Source: Actinotignum schaalii
Lineage (GTDB): Bacteria > Actinomycetota > Actinomycetes > Actinomycetales > Actinomycetaceae
Direction: 5' to 3'
Length of the DNA: 12,588 nt
NCBI GenBank assembly: GCA_946222725.1
Contig: CAMIHT010000023.1
Location: forward strand, 1-12,588
Both the position numbers and the translations under genes were made by a program. Numbering within the stretch: position 1 is the first letter of the stretch; each line of letters starts with the position of its first letter. Positions 4,967 through 12,359 of the stretch are shown piece after piece. The notes beneath the pieces are model-generated. The model saw nothing but the letters and a program-made list of their open reading frames with translations. It searched no databases and was not told where the DNA came from.

Positions 4967-7723
4967 GTGCGCCACAACGAGGAAACGAGCCCGGTTCAGC
5001 CGGCGGAGGTACAACCCGCCCCGGCTGCGGTAAACGTGCCGGAAGCGCCCACCGCCACGGCTAGCTCGCCCACCTCTGCCGATCCTGCCGTGCACCGCGT
5101 CCTCCTCGTGGACGAAATCGCGCGCTGGACTCGCCGCCCCGCTAACCTGCTGCGCGGCATCCTCTTCACCCTGGCCATCGCCGGGATGCTCCTTATCTCC
5201 CGCTTCGGCTACACCACCACCGTGGCCGTCACGCACGACGTCGCCAACGCCGCCCCGGATACCCTCCGCACCATTTTCTCCATGCCGATTAACGTGCTCG
5301 AGGGCCTCGTCTCACTTTTCCTCCCCCTCCTGCTCTTCTTCGATATCATCCGTTACCGGCGCTGGCGCACCCTCGTGACCGCGCTGGTGGCCATGGCCGG
5401 CGCGCTCGCCATCTGCTACGGTTCGCTGTGGCTTTTCGAGCGCTTCATGCCCACGTCCCAAATCACCATCGACCTCTCGGATACCATCCAAGAACAGGCC
5501 GCCGTGGGGATGCTCCCCTACGTCTCGATTATCGCCACCATTTTGGTGGTGGCGGCATCCGAGCGTCAGGGCCGGCTGGTGCGCACCGGCTGGTGGGCCT
5601 TGGGAATAGTGCTGGTGCTCTCCGTGCTGCAGGGCGCCCAAACCCTCACCGGCGCGCTCACCACCGTGTTCGTGGGGATGGCCTGCGGCTATTTCGCTCT
5701 CTATGCTTTTGGGGATTCGCCCGACCGCGCCACCGGCGCCGCCGTCGTCACTCTGATTCGCCGCGCCGGCCTGGACGCGCACAGCATTATCCGCGTGGAT
5801 GCGGGCGACGACGCCGATATGCACGCGTGGTCCGTTCCCGTGACCGGCCCGCTCGGATACGTGGATACCGCGATTCTCAAGGAGCTACGCGAGGCCCTCA
5901 CCGGGCACATCGGGCAGGCTGACGCCGCGTTCACCACCGCGGCAAGCGCGGAACATGAGGGCACGCTTCCCGCGAGCGCTACGGGTGCCGACCCGCTGGG
6001 CGAACCGGAGGACGATATTAACGTGCGCGCCCTCATTACCCGGGCCCGCCATGATGTCCACCCGCTTATCGGGGATGTCAATTCCCGCCACTACGTGGTT
6101 ACCTTGGCCGACGGCGCCCATTACGTCGCCGCCCTCATTGACTCGGATCGCGCGGTCCTCGGGCGCCTGGCCAGTGCCTGGCAGCGGGCCACCCTCACCC
6201 AGGTCACCCAGCGGACCGGGGATAACGTGGAGGAAACTGCCGAACGCACCCTCCTCATGGAAGCCCTCGCTGTCCACGCCGGGGTGGCCCCGCGGCGCGA
6301 TGCCCATTACGCGGCGGCTGGCGCGTCCGCCGTCGTCGCTTTTGCCGATATCGAGGCCATTCCCCTCACGGAACTGGAGCCGGAAGACATTTCCGACGCG
6401 GCGCTGGACTCCATGTGGGCCACGCTCGAACGCGCGCACGCCCGCGGTCTCACCCACCACGATATTCGCGCCGGAGTGGTCGCGGTGCGCGGGGACGAAG
6501 CCCTCATCACCCATTGGCGCAACGGCAGTTTTTCTTCCAATGAGCTTTCCCGGCATATTGATTTGGCGCAGCTCTACCTGCTGCAGGCGGTGACGGTAGG
6601 CCCGGAGCGCGCCGTCGCCTCCGCGCTGCGCTGCATTTCCCGCGATCGACTTTCCTCGGTGGCCCCGACTGTGCAACGCACCATTATGCCGGCGCAAACC
6701 CTGGCCGAACTCGAGGATAAAAAAGGCGTGCAGCGCATGCGCGAAGTCCTACTGGAAGCCCTCCCGCAGGATATCGGCACGGCCACCCAGACCATTCAGC
6801 TGCGCAAATTCTCCGCGAAGACGATCATTACCATCGTCATCGGGGTGCTTGCCATCTTTATTCTGCTCGGCTCCATTAATTTCACCGAGCTCCAAGAAAC
6901 AATTCGCAGCGCCAACCCGTGGTGGATGCTCGCCGCCTTTATCGCTAGTTTCGCAACCTACGTGGGCGCGGCACTGTGCCTGAAAGCGTATACGGCCGAG
7001 CGCCTGCCGCTGTGGGAAACCAGCGAGGTGCAGATCGCCGCCTCGGTGCTGGGCTTGGTTATGCCGGCCGGCATCGGGCCGCTCGCCCTCAATTTGCGCT
7101 ACCTGCAACGCAATCAGGTAGCCACTCCGGTCGCGGTAGCAACCGTGTCCCTCGTGCAGATCGCGCAGTTTATTACCACGGTGCTGCTGCTTTTGGCCCT
7201 CGGACTGCTCACCGGCGACTTCGGGAATCTTTCTATCCCGAGCACCTCCGTGATGCTCATTGTGGCGGCGGTGGCGGCCCTAGGCGCGGCCGTTTACTTT
7301 ATTCGCCCGCTGCGTCGCAAGGTCATTGACCTGGTGCGCCCCACCATCGAGCAGGTGTGGCCGCGCGTGGTGTGGCTCGCCACCCATCCCTCCCGGATTC
7401 TTGCTGGTTTCGGCGGTTCCCTCCTCATGACGGTGAGTTTCGTGGCGGCCTTCGGTTTCTCCCTGGCGGCCTTCGGGGAGACCCTGCCGGTGGTCACCCT
7501 GGCGATCACCTACCTGGTTTCTAATTCGGTGGGCTCCCTGGTGCCCTCCCCCGGCGGTATCGGCCCGGTGGAAGCGGCCCTCACCGGCGGGCTCACCATC
7601 GCGGGCCTGCCGTATTCGGTGGCCTTCTCCACCGCGATCCTCTACCGCCTGCTCACGTTCTGGGCGCGGGTACCCATCGGCTGGTTCGCGCTGCGTCACC
7701 TCCAGAAGAAGGACATTATCTAA
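4967..7723 (+). CDS. Membrane protein: N-terminal TM block, degenerate kinase-like domain, C-terminal lysyl-PG-synthase-like (flippase-like) TM domain
   Basis: A 918-residue protein with three parts. Residues 1-45 are Pro/Ala-rich. About 60-260 is a membrane block with several helices (for example LLRGILFTLAIAGMLLIS). About 265-610 is soluble and resembles a degraded protein-kinase fold: GLTHHDIRAG (H498-D499) sits where the HRD catalytic loop would be, but the DFG position reads THW (515-517) and I see no glycine-rich loop. From about 618 comes a transmembrane domain of the lysylphosphatidylglycerol synthase TM family (PF03706-like), with the conserved PSPGGIGPVEAALTGG (P862-G866 region). 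There is no C-terminal aminoacyl-transferase domain, so it is not a lysyl-PG synthase; a transport or flippase role is inference. GTG 4967 fits a leaderless start. Its stop overlaps the next gene's ATG by one base (TAATG, 7721-7725), implying coupled translation. Confidence 0.8.
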   Translation: MRHNEETSPVQPAEVQPAPAAVNVPEAPTATASSPTSADPAVHRVLLVDEIARWTRRPANLLRGILFTLAIAGMLLISRFGYTTTVAVTHDVANAAPDTLRTIFSMPINVLEGLVSLFLPLLLFFDIIRYRRWRTLVTALVAMAGALAICYGSLWLFERFMPTSQITIDLSDTIQEQAAVGMLPYVSIIATILVVAASERQGRLVRTGWWALGIVLVLSVLQGAQTLTGALTTVFVGMACGYFALYAFGDSPDRATGAAVVTLIRRAGLDAHSIIRVDAGDDADMHAWSVPVTGPLGYVDTAILKELREALTGHIGQADAAFTTAASAEHEGTLPASATGADPLGEPEDDINVRALITRARHDVHPLIGDVNSRHYVVTLADGAHYVAALIDSDRAVLGRLASAWQRATLTQVTQRTGDNVEETAERTLLMEALAVHAGVAPRRDAHYAAAGASAVVAFADIEAIPLTELEPEDISDAALDSMWATLERAHARGLTHHDIRAGVVAVRGDEALITHWRNGSFSSNELSRHIDLAQLYLLQAVTVGPERAVASALRCISRDRLSSVAPTVQRTIMPAQTLAELEDKKGVQRMREVLLEALPQDIGTATQTIQLRKFSAKTIITIVIGVLAIFILLGSINFTELQETIRSANPWWMLAAFIASFATYVGAALCLKAYTAERLPLWETSEVQIAASVLGLVMPAGIGPLALNLRYLQRNQVATPVAVATVSLVQIAQFITTVLLLLALGLLTGDFGNLSIPSTSVMLIVAAVAALGAAVYFIRPLRRKVIDLVRPTIEQVWPRVVWLATHPSRILAGFGGSLLMTVSFVAAFGFSLAAFGETLPVVTLAITYLVSNSVGSLVPSPGGIGPVEAALTGGLTIAGLPYSVAFSTAILYRLLTFWARVPIGWFALRHLQKKDII

Positions 7724-9336
7724 TGCGCGGCGGGCCGGCGCGGGAAGTGGAAGGGCGCAGGGTGCGGGCACTGCGTGGAAGCTTCGATACGACGGCGCTG
7801 CTCCTTGCCGCGGGGGCTTTCGCCGTGTACCTGTTCTTTTCCTGGTATACCTGGGTGAACTTTTCCTCCCCTTCGTGGGATCAGGGCATTTTCACCCAGC
7901 TGGCCGACCGGTACGCCCGCTGGCAATTCCCACCCATCGTGGATATTAAAGGCCCGGGCTTCAACCTGTGGGGCGATCATTTCCATCCCATTTTGCTGCT
8001 GACCGGGCCGCTGTTCCGGCTCTGGCCTTCCGGGATGAGCCTGCTCACCCTCCAAGCAGTACTCTTCGGAATCTCGGTGTATCCCATCACGCGCTTCGCC
8101 CGCGCCCGGATAGGTGCCGTGCCGGGCACCCTCATCGGGGTGGCCTACGCTGCCAGCTGGGGGCTCACCTCCGCGCTCGTGGTGCAATTCCACGAAATTG
8201 CTTTCGCGGTGCCACTGCTCGCTTTCGGGTTAACCGCCTGGATGGAGGGGCGCACCACCCGGGCCGCTGTGCTCATCGCCCTGCTGGTTTTCGTCAAGGA
8301 GGACCTCGGCCTCACGGTGGCCTGCTTCGGGGTGCTGGCGGCGCTGCTCAACTGGCGCGGGGCGCGCGGGCGCAGCGGTGCGTCCGGTACCGGCGACGCG
8401 ACTGCGGCCGGCAGCGCCCGGCAGCGCGGCGGACACAGCGCACGCGACTGGCGCGAGCCGGCTGGCATCGGCGCCTTCCTGGCCGCCTGGGGCACCGCGT
8501 GGTTCCTGGCCGCCACCCAGGTTATCCTCCCGGCTTTCAACAATTCCGGGCAGTGGGATTATGCCGGGCGGGTGCGCGAAGGCCTCGACCTGGCGGGCAT
8601 GTTCCTCGAGCCCAATCGCTGGGGCACCCTCTGCTATATCGTGGCTGCCCTGGGAATCGTGGGGCTGCGCAGCCCGTGGGCGGCGCTGCTGCTCCCCACT
8701 CTCGCCTGGCGTTTCGTGGGAGATAACCCCTACTACTGGACTATTTTGTGGCATTATTCAGCGGTGCTCGCGCCGATGATCGCCGTCGCGCTGACCGATG
8801 GGCTCGCGCGGGCGGGTGCGCGCGGCGGCGTCGTACCACCATCGCGCGCGCAGGAATCCGCAACCGCGCAGCGCGATGCCCTGGGAGTGCTGGCTCGCTG
8901 CCCGCGCCTGGCCGCGGCGGCCCTCGCCCTCGCGCTGATTTCCAGTGTGCTCGGCACCGCTTCCAACGGCTTCGGCTCGTGGCTGACGGGCCGCTCCAAT
9001 ACCCAGCAATACGTGTATTTTTCCGATTACGGCGCCACCCAGACCGCCGAGCAGCGCGAAGGTGCCCGCGCGGCGGTGGCGGCTGCCGGCACCGGGCGGC
9101 ATATCCTCGCCGACGTGGTCATGATGGCCTACGTTGTTCCAGGTAATACCGTGTATTGGGAGCATAGCTACGCGGGCGCGTATATTGACACGGTGGTGTT
9201 CTCCAACCGGCTCAACCACGGCGACGGCGCCCAGGTGGTGGCCTGGATTACCGCGAAAGTTGGCGGGAAGTGGCATATTGTCACGGAGGAAGCCGGCTAT
9301 GTGGTGGTGGCGCGTGACGGCACAGACGGAAGGTGA
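7723..9336 (+). CDS. DUF2079 family polytopic membrane protein, first tandem copy
   Basis: A 537-residue multi-helix membrane protein of the DUF2079 type, whose function is unknown; a resemblance to GT-C glycosyltransferases is my inference from its layout. Conserved polar motifs sit just outside helices: SWDQGIFTQ (W52-D53), GFNLWGDHFHPI (D85, H86), QFHEIAF (H157, E158) and FVKEDLG (K192-E193-D194). These acidic and His residues are the best candidates for an active site. Two non-conserved low-complexity loops interrupt it, one at about 213-248 (Gly/Ala/Arg-rich) and one at about 366-395. The ATG overlaps the upstream stop by one base and a purine-rich AGAAGAAGGA precedes it, so it is the second gene of the run. 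A paralogue follows 9 bp downstream. The C-terminus, ending near VVVARDG, is predicted to lie outside the membrane helices. Confidence 0.85.
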   Translation: MRGGPAREVEGRRVRALRGSFDTTALLLAAGAFAVYLFFSWYTWVNFSSPSWDQGIFTQLADRYARWQFPPIVDIKGPGFNLWGDHFHPILLLTGPLFRLWPSGMSLLTLQAVLFGISVYPITRFARARIGAVPGTLIGVAYAASWGLTSALVVQFHEIAFAVPLLAFGLTAWMEGRTTRAAVLIALLVFVKEDLGLTVACFGVLAALLNWRGARGRSGASGTGDATAAGSARQRGGHSARDWREPAGIGAFLAAWGTAWFLAATQVILPAFNNSGQWDYAGRVREGLDLAGMFLEPNRWGTLCYIVAALGIVGLRSPWAALLLPTLAWRFVGDNPYYWTILWHYSAVLAPMIAVALTDGLARAGARGGVVPPSRAQESATAQRDALGVLARCPRLAAAALALALISSVLGTASNGFGSWLTGRSNTQQYVYFSDYGATQTAEQREGARAAVAAAGTGRHILADVVMMAYVVPGNTVYWEHSYAGAYIDTVVFSNRLNHGDGAQVVAWITAKVGGKWHIVTEEAGYVVVARDGTDGR

Positions 9337-9345
9337 GGAACGGAT

Positions 9346-10992
9346 ATGATGGCTCTCCGCACGGCGCCGGCTCGCACCGCGACCTGGTACCGCCCGCTGC
9401 GCACCGACCCGGCACCCTACCTGGTGGCGCTCGGCAGTTTCATTCTTTTCACCGCTTTTTCGCTGCACCAATGGGCTTCTATGCAGACGTCCTCCTGGGA
9501 CCTGGGTATTTTCACGCAGCTCGCCCAGCGTTACGCGCATCTCGAAGCGCCCATCGTGGAAATCAAAGGCCCCGGCTTCAACCTGTGGGGCGATCATTTC
9601 CATCCCATCCTGGTGGTGCTCGGCCCGATTTTCGCGCTGTGGCCTAGCGGCGCCACCCTGCTTATTGTGCAAAATGCGCTCTTCGCGGTGTCCGCGATTC
9701 CGCTTACCCGCCTGGCGCGGGCGCGCTGCGGGGCCGGGGCGGGGACCGCTCTCGGCCTGCTCTACGCGGTGTCCTGGGGGCTTTCAGCCGCGGTAGCCGC
9801 GCAATTCCACGAGATCGCCTTCGCGGTGTCCCTCCTCGCCTACGGGCTGACGGCCTGGGTGGAAGGCCGCTACCGCCGCGCCGCGCTCCCGCTCGGCATG
9901 CTCGTTTTCGTGAAGGAAGACCTCGGCCTCACGTTGGTTGCTTTCGGTGCGGCCGCGCTGCTGGCGGAGTTTTTTGCGCAGAGGCGGGCGGTCTGCGGCG
10001 TGGTGGAACAGAACGACGACGCCGCGCCGCAGCGGCGCGGGCCAGCACCGCGAGCGCGCTTATCCACCGTGTGGTGCACCCCCGCGGGGCGCTGGGCGGT
10101 GGGCCTGGCGGTATGGGGCGCGCTGTGGTTCGTGCTCTCCATCTGGGTGCTCCTGCCGGCTTTCAATCCGGACGGCGCCTGGGATTACACAAATCGCCTC
10201 ACGGACGATACTGGGCTTTTCACTGGCGCATCTACGAAGCTGATGACCCTGGCGGTGCTGCTGGGCAGTGCCGGGGTGGTGGGCCTGGCCAGCCCGTGGA
10301 TCCTTCTCATGATCCCGACCCTGGCCTGGCGTTTCACCGGAAACGTGGAGTACTACTGGGGCCTGGACTGGCATTATTCCGCCGTGCTCATGCCAATTGC
10401 CACCATTGCACTGCTGGATGGGCTAGGGCGGCTGGAGCGCTTCGCGAAGCTGCGGGCACTCGCGGGGCATACGGAGCACGCGGACCTTAACGGGCACATC
10501 ACGCCCAGCGGATCCGGCACGCGCAGCGAGTGCAGTGCACGCAGCGGATCCGGCACACGCAGCGGGCACGTCAAGCGCGGCTTGATTGCGCTCGCCCTGG
10601 CGGCCAGCTTGATTGCCACGGTGATCGGTACCCGCACCAACGCGGTGGGCTGGTGGATCCAAGGGCGTTATGACGGAGCGAGCGCAGAGGAGCGCGCCGG
10701 CGCGCGCGAAGCCCTGGCCGCGGTGCCGAATGGTTCCCACGTGGTTACCGATATTCATATGCTTGCCTACCTGGTGCCGAATAACACGGTGTACTGGGAG
10801 GGCACCCGCGGGAAGGCCGGGGCGAACGCGGTGGTCTTCGCACCCCAATCGAAAGCCAAGCACGGTGATGCGCAGCAGATTCTCAACTGGGCCAGCACCA
10901 CCTTCGGGGGCACCTGGCATATTGCGAGCGATAAGGGCGGCTACGTAACCGTGCTGCCCGGCGAAGCCCCCGCGCGCGAGGAAGGAAAATAA
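9346..10992 (+). CDS. DUF2079 family polytopic membrane protein, second tandem copy
   Basis: A 548-residue paralogue of the preceding gene, aligned along its length: SWDLGIFTQ (W51-D52), GFNLWGDHFHPI (D83, H84), QFHEIAF (H155, E156), FVKEDLG (K190-E191-D192), then DWHYSAVL and NNTVYWEG near the end. Function unknown, as for copy 1. The variable loops occur at the same two places as in copy 1 but with unrelated sequence. The second loop contains a 36-bp tandem duplication encoding the SGSGTRS-type repeats (see 10506-10577). ATG 9346 is immediately followed by a second ATG at 9349; GAGG at 9335-9338 suits 9346. It starts 9 bp after copy 1 stops and ends one base before the apparent crcB1 start, so these genes are almost certainly cotranscribed. 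Confidence 0.85.
   Translation: MMALRTAPARTATWYRPLRTDPAPYLVALGSFILFTAFSLHQWASMQTSSWDLGIFTQLAQRYAHLEAPIVEIKGPGFNLWGDHFHPILVVLGPIFALWPSGATLLIVQNALFAVSAIPLTRLARARCGAGAGTALGLLYAVSWGLSAAVAAQFHEIAFAVSLLAYGLTAWVEGRYRRAALPLGMLVFVKEDLGLTLVAFGAAALLAEFFAQRRAVCGVVEQNDDAAPQRRGPAPRARLSTVWCTPAGRWAVGLAVWGALWFVLSIWVLLPAFNPDGAWDYTNRLTDDTGLFTGASTKLMTLAVLLGSAGVVGLASPWILLMIPTLAWRFTGNVEYYWGLDWHYSAVLMPIATIALLDGLGRLERFAKLRALAGHTEHADLNGHITPSGSGTRSECSARSGSGTRSGHVKRGLIALALAASLIATVIGTRTNAVGWWIQGRYDGASAEERAGAREALAAVPNGSHVVTDIHMLAYLVPNNTVYWEGTRGKAGANAVVFAPQSKAKHGDAQQILNWASTTFGGTWHIASDKGGYVTVLPGEAPAREEGK
10506..10577 (+). repeat. In-frame 36-bp tandem duplication in the second DUF2079 gene
   Basis: Two units start at 10506 and 10542. 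They share CAGCGGATCCGGCAC exactly, then, after one changed base, CGCAGCG. Each unit encodes 12 residues starting SGSGTRS. Because the period is a multiple of three the frame is kept, so copy-number change would only lengthen or shorten the Ser/Gly-rich loop between membrane segments. Confidence 0.75.
10982..10986 (+). promoter_or_regulatory. Ribosome binding site pointing to an ACG at crcB1
   Basis: AAGGA, preceded by GAGG, lies 7 nt upstream of ACG 10994, the spacing expected for a start codon. In this frame no ATG, GTG or TTG occurs between the stop at 10946 and the conserved CrcB core. Confidence 0.55.
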
Positions 10993-10993
10993 C

Positions 10994-11503
10994 ACGGCTG
11001 CATCTAGATCTACCTCAACGTCTTCCGCGCGCCCGCTCTATCGCGACGCGACCGGGCTGCTCCTCGTTTTCCTCGGTGGCGGGGCGGGCACGGTAGCCCG
11101 CGCGCTCGTCCCGAGCGCGGCAGCGCCGATTATCGTCAATCTTGCGGGGGCGTTCCTCCTTGGCCTCATCACCGGTTTTTTCACCACGGGCACGCATCGG
11201 TACGGGGCACGACTGCGGCTGCTACTCGGCACCGGTTTCTGCGGCGGTTTCACCACCTATTCGAGTTTCGTAGCGCTCAGCGCCCACCTGGCCACCGGCG
11301 AGGTTCTCAGCGGTGCGCCTAGCGAGCTGGCGCGCCTGGCCGGCCTGGCTGCGGGAGGCACACTTTTCGGTGGTTTCCTGCTGGCTTTCGCCGGGATGGC
11401 CTGCGGGAGAGCGCTGGGCCGGCACTTCCTCGCGGCGCCTGCACCATCCGCACTACCCACGAGCACCGGCACGAACACGAGCAAGGGCGGTGATGCAGCA
11501 TGA
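10994..11503 (+). CDS. crcB: CrcB/Fluc fluoride channel subunit 1, apparent ACG start
   Basis: A Fluc fluoride-channel subunit, 169 residues from ACG. Fluc dimers export fluoride passively across the membrane. It shows four hydrophobic segments and the family motifs GGGAGTVAR (R36), NLAGAFLLG (N49) and GFCGGFTTYSSF (81-92). The first Phe of the pore 'Phe box' is Tyr here (Y89) while the second is kept (F92). The length exceeds the usual ~125 because of a Ser/Arg-rich N-terminal extension (1-20) and a low-complexity C-terminal tail. The frame has no ATG, GTG or TTG start: ACG 10994 is correctly spaced from a Shine-Dalgarno, and CTG 11057, at the start of the first helix, is a weaker option. 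It may be a rare start, a lost ATG or a base error. Its stop overlaps the next crcB by 4 bp (ATGA). Confidence 0.8.
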   Translation, partial: TAASRSTSTSSARPLYRDATGLLLVFLGGGAGTVARALVPSAAAPIIVNLAGAFLLGLITGFFTTGTHRYGARLRLLLGTGFCGGFTTYSSFVALSAHLATGEVLSGAPSELARLAGLAAGGTLFGGFLLAFAGMACGRALGRHFLAAPAPSALPTSTGTNTSKGGDAA

Positions 11504-11859
11504 CGCTCCTGCTTCTTGGTCTAGCCGGTGGGCTGGGTGCCCTGTGCCGCGGGATTCTCGATTCTTTCCTCACCGTGCGGCTCAAGCCAACGTGGCCGGC
11601 CGGGATTTTCACGGTAAATGTGATCGGCTGTTTCCTCTTCGGACTGGTGACCGGCGGCGGGGCACTTTCCACCTGGATCGGCCCGTACAGTCTTTACGTC
11701 ACCACCGGTTTTTTGGGTGGTTTCACTACTTTTTCGACGGCGATGACCGACGCCCTCGGCCTCTTCGAAAAGCACCGCTATTGGGCCTGCATCAGCCTCC
11801 TGCTCGGGAATTTCCTCCTCGGCATCGCGGCGTTCTTCGCCGGCCTGGTGCTCGGGTAG
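11500..11859 (+). CDS. crcB: CrcB/Fluc fluoride channel subunit 2
   Basis: A 119-residue second Fluc subunit, expected to pair with the preceding gene's product as an antiparallel dimer, as paired crcB genes do in many Gram-positive bacteria. Four membrane segments and family motifs are present: GGLGALCRG (R17), NVIGCFLFG (N40) and GFLGGFTTFSTAM (70-82). The first Phe of the Phe box is kept (F78) but the second position is Ala (A81), complementary to subunit 1, which has Tyr and Phe. This suggests a heterodimer with non-equivalent pores. The ATG lies within the stop of subunit 1 (ATGA, 11500-11503), so translation is probably coupled. The length is typical. It is the last gene of the plus-strand run; no clear terminator follows in the 63 bp before the convergent HTH gene. 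Confidence 0.9.
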   Translation: MTLLLLGLAGGLGALCRGILDSFLTVRLKPTWPAGIFTVNVIGCFLFGLVTGGGALSTWIGPYSLYVTTGFLGGFTTFSTAMTDALGLFEKHRYWACISLLLGNFLLGIAAFFAGLVLG

Positions 11860-11871
11860 AGCCGGGTAGAG
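11853..11871 (+). repeat. Short direct repeat at the crcB2 stop
   Basis: CGGGTAGAG occurs at 11853-11861 and 11863-11871, a 10-nt period, spanning the crcB2 stop codon. Beyond it, GGACC (11871-11875) and GGTCC (11896-11900) could form a weak interrupted stem without a T-run. The function is unknown. Confidence 0.4.
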
Positions 11872-11922
11872 GACCTAGAGCCGGCGGACACTCCCGGTCC
11901 AGAACACTCAAGCCATCAAGGA

Positions 11923-12177
11923 TTATGCGGCCGCAAACCTCTGGTTAGCACCCTGGCGTGTCATACCCAAAACATCACCAATAGCTTGCCATGTTTTACC
12001 GGCTGCGCGAGCCCGAGCGACCGCCGCATCTAGCCGATTGTCCGCCGCGCGTAGCTCTATCTGAGCCACTGCAACTTGCGCAAGATACGGGTCATCAACG
12101 GTCGCAATAGGATCTGGCCCCTCGCCACCGTTCGCGTTTTCCACTTCATCAAGCATCTCTTCAATAGAGCGTTTCAC
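11923..12177 (-). CDS. Small helix-turn-helix protein, possible antitoxin or repressor
   Basis: An 84-residue protein with an acidic N-terminal half and a C-terminal helix-turn-helix: ARAAGKTWQAIGDVLGMTRQGANQRF (about 56-81, given here only as a pattern: W63, I66-G67, G71-M72, R74-Q75, Q79-R80-F81). The W-x-x-IG-x-x-LG-x-(S/T)RQ pattern is a common actinobacterial DNA-binding motif, so it probably binds DNA, perhaps its own operator. The N-terminus MKRSIEEMLDE resembles small HTH proteins that I recall beside small toxin-like genes; this is from memory. It starts at GTG 12177, which overlaps the stop of the upstream ORF (GTGA). A weak AAAGG lies 9 nt upstream. It converges with crcB2. Confidence 0.75.
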   Translation of the reverse strand: MKRSIEEMLDEVENANGGEGPDPIATVDDPYLAQVAVAQIELRAADNRLDAAVARARAAGKTWQAIGDVLGMTRQGANQRFAAA

Positions 12178-12296
12178 GAGAAATCGCCTTTCACTCGCAG
12201 AAATTTTTTACGGGCGGCATGGCGACTATCTTCGGCTGCAATGCCGTGCCGGTACGCGCTATTCCCCATCTCCGCGTTGTCAACAATAATTACCAC
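12174..12296 (-). pseudogene. Truncated small toxin-like ORF (BrnT-like N-terminal half)
   Basis: A 40-codon ORF, overlapping the HTH gene by 4 bp (GTGA). Its centre reads SAYRHGIAAEDSRHAARK (residues 13-30), which resembles the 'HG(I/V)-x-x-EDxxHA' segment of small BrnT-like proteins that I recall next to HTH genes like the one downstream. Such proteins usually run to about 80-95 residues, continuing into strands with an IGPxxxGxLLE-type motif. Here it stops 10 residues after that segment (FLRVKGDFS), and no other frame holds the missing half. It is therefore probably an internally deleted remnant. GTG 12296 has GAGG 8 nt upstream; TTG 12311 is an in-frame alternative, and a stop at 12320 bounds the frame. 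A short intact peptide gene is the alternative. Confidence 0.5.
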
Positions 12297-12329
12297 AACC
12301 CCGAACCTCAATGAAAATTACCAGGCGCA

Positions 12330-12342
12330 CGGAGAATCTCCG
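12330..12342 (-). promoter_or_regulatory. Palindrome, candidate operator of the HTH locus
   Basis: CGGAGAATCTCCG is a perfect 13-bp dyad with a central unpaired base. It lies between the candidate start of transcription (about 12353) and the toxin-like ORF at 12296, a position suited to autorepression by the HTH protein. This role is inferred from position only. Confidence 0.4.
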
Positions 12343-12359
12343 CAACCCACAACCCCGCG

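Noticed and set aside
4967..7723. mprF (lysyl-phosphatidylglycerol synthase)
   Set aside because: Only the membrane domain family matches; the cytosolic aminoacyl-transferase domain is absent, and a kinase-like domain precedes instead.
11860..11922. Intrinsic terminator after crcB2
   Set aside because: Only a weak interrupted stem (GGACC/GGTCC) and no T-run.
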